Assembly: GCA_002371115.1 (NCBI GenBank)
Contig: DFFY01000052.1
Coordinates: 24,415-36,705, forward strand
DNA from: Bacteroidales bacterium UBA3764
Lineage (GTDB): Bacteria; Bacteroidota; Bacteroidia; Bacteroidales; UBA932
Length of the DNA stretch: 12,291 bases
Direction of reading: 5' to 3'
The translations under genes and the position numbers were made by a program. Every line of letters begins with the position of its first letter. Position 1 is the stretch's first letter. This document shows, in pieces, positions 6,907 through 12,291 of this stretch. The notes under the pieces are model-generated. The model was not told the DNA's origin. It worked only from the letters and a program-made list of their open reading frames with translations, and ran no database searches.

Positions 6907-8096
6907 AGGCGTACGGATTTGGATTGGGAGGTAAGGCGAGGAGATTCTTCGCTTCGCTCAGAATGACAAGAAGTAATGAGCACCAGGCCGGGCCTCTTGC
7001 CCGGCTCGATGCTGCCAAGCTCCGCCTCCCTGCCCAGAAAACGGGCGCCGTTGAGGCAGGCCCACTGCAGCAGTTCGCCCAGCGGAACCTCCGGAAAGGC
7101 CTCCTGCAGGGCATAGAGTTCCGCCACCATGTTCAGCTGGTCGTTGGACGACAGCGAATCCGTGCCCACGCAAATGGGAATGCCACTCTCGCGCATCACG
7201 GGAATAGGCGGCAACATATTGTGTATAAATAGGTTGGAGAGCGGGCAAACCGCCAGGAAAGGCTGCGCCAGCCGCTGCCGGGCCAGGGCGGCCCCTTCAG
7301 CGGTAAGACAACACTCATGCACCAGCAGCACATGGCCCTGTACCGGCTCCTGCAAACCACCGGCCCGCAGACGGTCCAGGAAATATTCCAGCGACGTGGT
7401 CCCCGTGACCGGCGGCGTAGGGATGCCATTGGCCACGCGGTTTTCCCACATGGGACCGCTGCCGCTTTTCATCATCTGTTCTTCCTCGTCGGATTCCTCG
7501 CTGTGGAACGACAGGTAGCCGCTTTCCAGCCCCGCCACGGAAGAGGCGCTCACCAGTTCCGGGCTCATGGTGTAGCAGGAATGCGGTGTAGGAGCGGCAT
7601 CCAGGCCGAAGCCCGCCGCCTTTACCTGCAGGGCACGCACGTCTTGCATCACGGCGTCGCAGGCACCGGCATCGGCTCCGAACACCTCCAGGAAGGTGCG
7701 CGTGTACATGGGATGGGCGGCTTTTACCGCAAAAGAATCGTCGCAGTTGGAAATGTCCGCCATGGCCACCACGCCCTGCGCCCACATGGAATCCATGGCC
7801 TCCTTGAGCATCCGAACCTTGTCCTCCAGCGAGAATGTGTCCCGGAGGGCGTTAATCTGGTCAATGAACCCGGCCATACCCGTTCCCTTGCGGAACAGTC
7901 CCTTCATGTAGGAGAGTTCCACATGGCAGTGGGCATTTACAAAACCCGGGACGATAGCACCGTCCAGCACCTCCTCCCCCGGCTCACAAAGGCCGGTGCG
8001 GAGCACGGTGCCGTCCTCTTCCACCTCCACAAAAGCGTTCCTCAGGGGTTCCGTTCCACTGAGCGTATAGACATATTTGGCAGCGAATCGCTTCAT
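6903..8096 (-). CDS. Amidohydrolase-superfamily deaminase/hydrolase (COG0402-like)
   Basis: This is a 397-residue metal-dependent hydrolase of the deaminase-like amidohydrolases. A small N-terminal beta domain leads to GAIVPGFVNAHCHVEL, with metal ligands H56 and H58. Further expected ligands or catalytic residues are H198 (LSFHSEES), H260 (LVHECCL) and D313 (GTDSLSSN). H172 in PTPHSCYTMSP is also conserved-looking. The closing EPGKRPGLVLI is the usual return to the beta domain. Relatives deaminate guanine, aminodeoxyfutalosine or similar compounds; the substrate cannot be fixed here. Residues 377-385 read CHSERSEES and are encoded by a dispersed repeat that seems to have entered the C-terminus in frame, leaving a native-looking tail RLTSQSKSVRL. 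The start shares ATGA with the upstream lipoprotein stop, and the end shares ATGA with the radical SAM gene. Confidence 0.9.
   Translation of the reverse strand: MKRFAAKYVYTLSGTEPLRNAFVEVEEDGTVLRTGLCEPGEEVLDGAIVPGFVNAHCHVELSYMKGLFRKGTGMAGFIDQINALRDTFSLEDKVRMLKEAMDSMWAQGVVAMADISNCDDSFAVKAAHPMYTRTFLEVFGADAGACDAVMQDVRALQVKAAGFGLDAAPTPHSCYTMSPELVSASSVAGLESGYLSFHSEESDEEEQMMKSGSGPMWENRVANGIPTPPVTGTTSLEYFLDRLRAGGLQEPVQGHVLLVHECCLTAEGAALARQRLAQPFLAVCPLSNLFIHNMLPPIPVMRESGIPICVGTDSLSSNDQLNMVAELYALQEAFPEVPLGELLQWACLNGARFLGREAELGSIEPGKRPGLVLITSCHSERSEESPRLTSQSKSVRL
6942..6970 (-). repeat. Dispersed repeat copy 1, inside the amidohydrolase 3' end
   Basis: On the minus strand this 29-bp unit begins CTTGTCATTCTGAGCGAAGC and ends GAAGAATCT. 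It is identical, base for base, to 11097-11125 on the plus strand. Its core from TGTCATT is 27 nt, nine codons that translate here as CHSERSEES. I recall this unit as a high-copy intergenic repeat in Bacteroidales and related gut genomes. Confidence 0.85.
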
Positions 8097-8611
8097 AATG
8101 AATCTCTTACAAACAGGAGGGAATCCTTGGGGTACTCCGGAAGAGAATCCGGCGGCAGCACCAGCTGCACCGTATCCCGCCCCATGCGCACCAACAAAGT
8201 ATCCACAGGCCGGACCGGCGGTTTGGGCCAGGTGGTATCCGGCGCCATGCCGTAAATCTTGAGCATTTTCTCGCGCCAGCGCTGCAGGTCAATCTCCGCC
8301 TTCACGCCCTTGGCCTCCTTGTCCAGACGCCCTGCAACGGCGTCCATCACCTTTTCCATGCGGGCAGGCTCCTCCAGGTAGTACTCCAGGCTGTACAGGA
8401 AGTCATCGGTATTATAGCCGTAAGCTTCGAAGATGCCTTCATAAACCAGAGACGTATCGGCCTGCCTGCGCAGGACCGGATCCTGCCTCACCTGCTGGTC
8501 CTGGATGAGCATGCGGTACATGATGTCCTCCATGTCGTCACGGGGTATGCGGTGCGGCCCGCAGGCAGCCACCAGCAGTACGGCAAGGACGATATGGAAG
8601 CCCCGGCGCAT
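8093..8611 (-). CDS. DUF4296-like lipoprotein
   Basis: This is a 172-residue small lipoprotein. The signal MRRGFHIVLAVLLVAAC ends in lipobox VAAC with Cys17. The mature start, CGPHRIPRDDMEDIMYRMLIQDQ, has the Ile-Pro followed by a helical Met/Asp segment typical of DUF4296 proteins of Bacteroidota. It continues with VYEGIFEAYGYNTDDFLYSLEYYL and a further helix around RMEKVMDAVAGRL. The final 45 residues are Pro/Asp/Leu-rich and probably flexible. The biochemical role is unknown. The ATG overlaps the pheT stop as TAATG, and the gene's own stop overlaps the amidohydrolase start as ATGA, so expression is probably coupled to pheT. Confidence 0.85.
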   Translation of the reverse strand: MRRGFHIVLAVLLVAACGPHRIPRDDMEDIMYRMLIQDQQVRQDPVLRRQADTSLVYEGIFEAYGYNTDDFLYSLEYYLEEPARMEKVMDAVAGRLDKEAKGVKAEIDLQRWREKMLKIYGMAPDTTWPKPPVRPVDTLLVRMGRDTVQLVLPPDSLPEYPKDSLLFVRDSL

Positions 8612-11046
8612 TAGCGAAGAATGGCACCCAGCTCGCTCTGCAGGGCCTGCAGCACGCGTTCCATGGTCTTTTCCACCTCCTGGTCCGTAAGCGTATGCTC
8701 CGGATCCTGGAGCACGAAGTTGAGTGCATACTGTTTTTTGCCGAAGAGAATCTTCTCGCCGCGATACACATCGAAGAGCGTGATGCTCTTGATGAGCTTT
8801 TTACCGGCACGGAGGGCGGTTTTACGGACATCGGCATAACTTACATTCTCGTCCAGGAGGATGGCCAGGTCACGGCGTACCTCCGGGAAACGAGGCAGCT
8901 CCTTGAAGGAGAATTTGTCGCGCTTGATGAGGCTAAACAGCACTTCCCAGTTGATTTCCGCGGCATAGACCGCTTGCTTGATGCCAAAACGTTTGCACAG
9001 CGCGGGGGACATGCAACCCAGCGTGACCAGGAGCTTGGGTTCCTTGCCGGGCAGGCTGTAGGTGATGCCTTCGGAGAAAATGTCGGCGGGGGCACTGCCC
9101 ATCTGCAGGGAGCTCACATCAATCCGGTAACGGGCCATCAGGGCCTCCACGTAGCCTTTAAGCTGGAAGAAGTTGGACTTCTGGGCGGGGCTGCGCCATA
9201 CCTTGTCCGGCGTTCCGCTGATGAATAGCGAGAAGCAGCGGTGCTCCTCGTAACTGGCCAGCGTAGTGCCGTCGCCTTCCGGAAGGCGCTGATATACAGA
9301 GCCGTACTCAAAGAAACGCAGGGCAGTTGCCTGACGGTTCAGGTTGTAGGCCACCACCTCCAGGCCGTTCAGCAGGAGCGTCTGGCGCATGACGTTGAGG
9401 TCCTGCGACAGCGGGTTCACTATGTGGACGCAACGCTCCGCCGGGAAGGTTTGCAGCTTGGTATAATAGTCCTCCTTGGTGAGGGAGTTGTTCATGGTTT
9501 CCACAAAGCCGTTGGCGGCCAACCAGTTGGAGATGGCGTTGCGGGTGGCTTCCGGATCCGGCTGCTGCGAGGGGTTCACGCTCATGCGCAGGTTCTGCGG
9601 CAGCTCAATGTTGTTGTAACCGTAGATGCGGAGGATTTCCTCCACTACGTCGCACTCGCGGGTGACGTCCACCATGTAGGTGGGAGCAGCCACCAGGGCA
9701 CCATCGACCCGTTTCTCAAGGAACTGGTAATTCAGGCCCTCCAGAATCTTTTCAATGGTGGCATGGCCTATTTTCTTGCCGATGAAATGCTCGATGCGGT
9801 TGTAGTCCAGCTCAATTCGGGCGCGGCCGATGGGTTCCGGATACACTTCGCGGACCTTGCCCACCACCTTACCGCCGGCCACTTCCAGGATGAGGAGGGC
9901 GGCGCGCTTGGCAGCGTACAGGGCGGCCTCCGGGTCTGCGCCACGCTCGAAGCGGAAGCTGGCGTCCGTGCTCAAAGTCTGGCTCTTGGCGGTTTTGCGG
10001 ATGCTCACCGGGTCAAAGTAGGCGCCTTCGATGAACACGTTCACCGTGCTGTCGCTTACGCCGGAATCTTCACCGCCGAACACGCCGGCAATGCACATGG
10101 GGCCTTTTTCATCGGCAATAACCATGTCGCAGGCGGCCAGTTTGCGCTCCTGGCCGTCCAGGGTGCGGATGGGCTCCCCTTCTGCGGCGCGGCGCACAAT
10201 CACCTTGCCTCCGCGCACTTTGTCTGCGTCGAAGGTGTGCAACGGCTGGCCGGTCTCAAAGAGCACGAAGTTGGAAATGTCCACCACGTTGTTGATGGGC
10301 TTAAGGCCGATAGAAAGCAGGCGCTCCTGCAGCCATTCCGGGCTGGGGCCCACCTTGACGCCCTTGACGGTGATACCGGTGTAGCGCGGGGCGCCCTTGC
10401 TGTCCAGCACCTCCACAGGCATGGATTCGCCCTCACCCTCGCGGAAAGCCTCCACGGAAGGCAGGCACAGCTGGCAAGGGAGGTCGCGGCTCCTCAGGTA
10501 GCCGTACAGGTCCCGCGCCACGCCAATGTGCGACGCAGCGTCAATACGGTTGGCCGTAATTTCATATTCGATGACCGCCTGGTTTTCCAGCTGAAGGTAT
10601 TCCTGGGCGGGGGTGCCGGGAACGGCGCTGTCCGGCAGTACCATGATGCCGGCATGGCTGGTGCCAATGCCCAATTCATCTTCCGCGCAAATCATGCCGA
10701 AGCTTTCCACGCCGCGGATCTTGGACTTCTTGATTTTGAAGTCTCCGGGGAGCACGGCGCCCAGCTGGGCGAAGAGCACTTTCTGGCCCGCAGCCACGTT
10801 GGGGGCACCGCAAACCACCTGAACGGGCTCCGGAGAGCCGTCGTTCACCGTGGTAATGTGCAGGTGGTCGCTGTCCGGATGAGGCTCGCAGGTAAGTACC
10901 TGGGCCACAACCACATGGTCCAGTCCACGGTCCTGCACCTGAACGGCGTCCACTTCAATGCCGATGGATGTCATGGCCTCCGCCACCTGCTCCGGCGTGA
11001 GGTCGCACTTCAAATACTCCTTGAGCCAATTGTAACTGAGTTTCAT
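8611..11046 (-). CDS. pheT: Phenylalanine-tRNA ligase beta subunit
   Basis: PheT is the beta chain of the cytosolic alpha2-beta2 enzyme that charges tRNA-Phe; it carries the editing site and tRNA contacts. The 811-residue length is typical. It opens MKLSYNWLKEYL. An OB-fold tRNA-binding domain follows at about 39-150 (EPHPDSDHLHI, VVCGAPNV). EITANRIDAASHIGVARDL precedes the B3/B4 editing domain, which contains NNVVDISNFV. The B5 domain closes with EEILRIYGYNNIELP near residue 465. The catalytic-like core follows, and an FDX-ACB anticodon-binding domain starts near FPEVRRDLAIL (about 718) and runs to the end. The alpha subunit gene is not in the window. No promoter box is visible in the short gap after ftsY, so readthrough from ftsY through the hairpin repeat, or an atypical promoter, must drive it. 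Confidence 0.97.
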   Translation of the reverse strand: MKLSYNWLKEYLKCDLTPEQVAEAMTSIGIEVDAVQVQDRGLDHVVVAQVLTCEPHPDSDHLHITTVNDGSPEPVQVVCGAPNVAAGQKVLFAQLGAVLPGDFKIKKSKIRGVESFGMICAEDELGIGTSHAGIMVLPDSAVPGTPAQEYLQLENQAVIEYEITANRIDAASHIGVARDLYGYLRSRDLPCQLCLPSVEAFREGEGESMPVEVLDSKGAPRYTGITVKGVKVGPSPEWLQERLLSIGLKPINNVVDISNFVLFETGQPLHTFDADKVRGGKVIVRRAAEGEPIRTLDGQERKLAACDMVIADEKGPMCIAGVFGGEDSGVSDSTVNVFIEGAYFDPVSIRKTAKSQTLSTDASFRFERGADPEAALYAAKRAALLILEVAGGKVVGKVREVYPEPIGRARIELDYNRIEHFIGKKIGHATIEKILEGLNYQFLEKRVDGALVAAPTYMVDVTRECDVVEEILRIYGYNNIELPQNLRMSVNPSQQPDPEATRNAISNWLAANGFVETMNNSLTKEDYYTKLQTFPAERCVHIVNPLSQDLNVMRQTLLLNGLEVVAYNLNRQATALRFFEYGSVYQRLPEGDGTTLASYEEHRCFSLFISGTPDKVWRSPAQKSNFFQLKGYVEALMARYRIDVSSLQMGSAPADIFSEGITYSLPGKEPKLLVTLGCMSPALCKRFGIKQAVYAAEINWEVLFSLIKRDKFSFKELPRFPEVRRDLAILLDENVSYADVRKTALRAGKKLIKSITLFDVYRGEKILFGKKQYALNFVLQDPEHTLTDQEVEKTMERVLQALQSELGAILR

Positions 11047-11062
11047 AATTTCATTCTATTTA

Positions 11063-11126
11063 CAGATCCTTCGTCGCTTCGCTCCTCAGGATGACACTTG
11101 TCATTCTGAGCGAAGCGAAGAATCTG
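11063..11126. repeat. Dispersed repeat copy 2: two variants facing each other as a hairpin between ftsY and pheT
   Basis: The left arm (11063-11096, 34 nt) begins CAGATCCTTCGTCGCTTCGC and ends CAGGATGACA. The right arm (11099-11126, 28 nt) begins TGTCATTCTGAGCGAAGC and ends AATCTG. Only CT separates them. The left arm differs from the reverse complement of the right by two substitutions and two 3-nt insertions (GTC and CCT). It corresponds to the second common version of this repeat, which would translate as CHPEERSDEGS. The right edge abuts the ftsY stop codon. The hairpin could act as a terminator, an attenuator or an mRNA-stabilising element; no T-run follows it. Confidence 0.85.
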
Positions 11127-12050
11127 TTATTGTATGTCTTCCAATTTAAACAAGGCTTCTACGAATGCCTTTTTGTCAAATACTTTCAAATCGTCAATAC
11201 CCTCGCCAATGCCCAGGAACTTGATGGGGAACTTGAAGGAGTCCACAATGCCCACCACCACGCCGCCTTTGGCGCTGCCGTCCAGCTTGGTGACGGCCAG
11301 GGCAGTGACGTCCGTGGCCTTGGAGAACTCCTTGGCCTGCACAAAGGCATTCTGGCCGGTGGAGCCGTCCAGCACCAGCAGTACCTCATGCGGGCCGTCC
11401 GGCACCACGCGACGGATTACGTTGCGGATTTTGGTGAGTTCGTTCATCAGGTCCACCCGGTTGTGCAGGCGGCCGGCGGTGTCTATCAGGACCACATCCG
11501 CCCCCTTCGCAACGGCGCTTTTCACGGTATCGAAGGCCACGGCAGCCGGATCCGACCCGGTGGGCTGCTTCACAATCTCTGCGCCGGCACGCTCCGCCCA
11601 CACGGTGAGCTGCTCCACGGCTGCGGCGCGGAAGGTATCCGCCGCACCAATCACCACCTTCTTCCCCTGCCGGGTGAGCAGGGCCGCCAGCTTGCCGATG
11701 GTGGTGGTCTTCCCCACCCCATTGACGCCCACGACCAGCATCACATACGGCTTCTTGCTAAAGTCGAAGGCCTGCACCGGGCCGTCGTCCGGCCCAATCA
11801 GGCTGGCAATCTCGTCGCGGATGATGGCGGTAAGTTCCTCCATGTCCACGTACTTGTCCTTCTCCACCCGCTCTTCAATGTTGTCGATGAGCTTAAGGGT
11901 GGTATCCACCCCCATGTCCGAGCTCAGCAGGGCCTCCTCCAGGGCATCCAGGACGGTATCGTCCACCTTGGACTTGCCCACGATGGCCCGCCCCAGCTTC
12001 TGGAAGAAGTTCAGGTTGGTTTTCTTGAATCCTTTGTCGAAAATTCCCAT
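11127..12050 (-). CDS. ftsY: Signal recognition particle receptor FtsY
   Basis: FtsY is the SRP receptor GTPase that docks ribosome-nascent chains at the inner membrane with Ffh. The 307-residue product starts MGIFDKGFKKTNLNFFQKL and has only a short NG-type N-terminus, without the long acidic A domain of E. coli. The GTPase motifs are GVNGVGKTTT (108-117), DTFRAAA (138-144), DTAGR (190-194), TKLD (254-257) and GIGEG (280-284). The frame stays open a further 63 codons upstream, but that stretch contains the promoter and does not look like protein. MGIFDKG is also the normal family start. The gene is divergent from the probable asnA at 12223. Its stop codon sits directly against the repeat hairpin. 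Confidence 0.96.
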   Translation of the reverse strand: MGIFDKGFKKTNLNFFQKLGRAIVGKSKVDDTVLDALEEALLSSDMGVDTTLKLIDNIEERVEKDKYVDMEELTAIIRDEIASLIGPDDGPVQAFDFSKKPYVMLVVGVNGVGKTTTIGKLAALLTRQGKKVVIGAADTFRAAAVEQLTVWAERAGAEIVKQPTGSDPAAVAFDTVKSAVAKGADVVLIDTAGRLHNRVDLMNELTKIRNVIRRVVPDGPHEVLLVLDGSTGQNAFVQAKEFSKATDVTALAVTKLDGSAKGGVVVGIVDSFKFPIKFLGIGEGIDDLKVFDKKAFVEALFKLEDIQ

Positions 12051-12056
12051 ATCATG

Positions 12057-12091
12057 CAAAGATACACATTTTATGGGCAGAAAGCAACAAA
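12057..12091 (-). promoter_or_regulatory. Promoter of ftsY
   Basis: On the minus strand TATCTTTG (12064-12057) is an exact -7 box. A TTTG (12091-12088) lies 23 nt upstream, slightly longer than usual; a TTGC at 19 nt is an alternative. Only six bases separate the -7 box from the ATG at 12050, so the mRNA leader should be a few nucleotides at most. Confidence 0.7.
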
Positions 12092-12186
12092 ATTCGCTTG
12101 CGGCAGATTTCCCCCTCCCGTGCCGGGCGCTCCTCCGGCTTGGCACGTTGCCACGTCGATGCGTCAAATGCACCAGCGCACGATTA

Positions 12187-12218
12187 TTTGTCAACGCGGC
12201 CGGAAATGTGTACCTTTG
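12187..12218 (+). promoter_or_regulatory. Promoter of the probable asnA
   Basis: TTTG (12187-12190), 20 nt, then TACCTTTG (12211-12218) match the Bacteroidota consensus exactly. The ATG begins at 12223, four bases after the -7 box, which implies a leaderless or nearly leaderless mRNA. The spacing to the ftsY promoter leaves 12092-12186 as the shared divergent region. It is GC-rich and has only a small palindrome, TGGCA-CGT-TGCCA. Confidence 0.75.
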
Positions 12219-12222
12219 CGCC

Positions 12223-12291
12223 ATGCTATATATTCCCAAGAATTACCGGAACCTGCTGGGCAGTCCCGAGCAGACGGAAAAGGCCATCAAG
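12223..12291 (+). CDS. asnA: Probable aspartate-ammonia ligase, N-terminus only
   Basis: Only 23 codons are in the window, beginning MLYIPKNYRNLLGSPEQTEKAIK. The pattern I-PKNY-x2-LL-x4-QTE-x2-IK matches, from memory, the start of Bacteroidota AsnA, which makes asparagine from aspartate, ammonia and ATP. An exact Bacteroidota promoter immediately upstream supports this as a real gene start. The rest lies beyond the right edge, so no catalytic residue can be checked. Confidence 0.7.
   Translation, partial: MLYIPKNYRNLLGSPEQTEKAIK

Noticed and set aside
9241..11094. Open frame of 617 codons on the plus strand
   Set aside because: It lies antisense to pheT, has no domain-like sequence, and arises from the high GC content at third codon positions of the real gene.
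12051..12239. N-terminal extension of ftsY by 63 codons
   Set aside because: The stretch contains the ftsY promoter and overlaps the asnA promoter. Its translation is low-complexity and unlike FtsY A domains, whereas MGIFDKG is the usual start.

Overview
The window looks like the chromosome of a GC-rich member of Bacteroidota, most likely order Bacteroidales. The evidence is four promoters of the Bacteroidota type (TTTG, 19-23 bp, TAnnTTTG), almost no Shine-Dalgarno sequences, several lipoproteins with a lipobox cysteine, a FimB/Mfa2-like lipoprotein, a DUF4296-like lipoprotein, and copies of the short dispersed repeat that translates as CHSERSEES. I cannot name the genus from sequence alone.

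Layout. (1) 1-1121, minus: the 5' two-thirds of typA/bipA, a ribosome-associated GTPase, with its promoter at 1143-1174. (2) 1122-1401: a divergent intergenic region holding an unusual set of nested and overlapping inverted repeats. (3) 1402-3736, plus: two overlapping lipoprotein genes. The first is a putative zinc metalloprotease (HExxH) with a CarboxypepD_reg-like domain; the second resembles a short FimB/Mfa2 fimbrial anchor. (4) 3747-3914, plus: promoter, tRNA-Leu(CAG) and a strong terminator that probably also serves the convergent gene. (5) 3961-5175, minus: an unrecognised membrane protein with a CxxC...CxxC zinc-ribbon tail. (6) 5262-11046, minus: a tightly packed five-gene run, pheT, DUF4296-like lipoprotein, amidohydrolase, radical SAM protein (COG0731-like) and deoC. 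Junctions overlap by 1, 4 and 4 nt, then there is a 4-nt gap. (7) 11127-12050, minus: ftsY, separated from pheT by a hairpin built from two variants of the dispersed repeat. (8) 12223 to the edge, plus: the first codons of a likely asnA, divergent from ftsY.

Most genes are housekeeping: translation (typA, tRNA-Leu, pheT), membrane protein targeting (ftsY), asparagine synthesis (asnA) and deoxynucleoside catabolism (deoC). The accessory parts are the lipoprotein pair at 1402-3736 and the zinc-ribbon membrane protein. The most unusual sequence-level observations are the repeat inserted in frame into the amidohydrolase C-terminus, the paired repeat copies between ftsY and pheT, the inverted-repeat cluster at 1180-1301, and promoters so close to the ftsY and asnA start codons that the mRNAs may be leaderless or nearly so. 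I found no CRISPR array, insertion sequence, phage gene or convincing new defence system.
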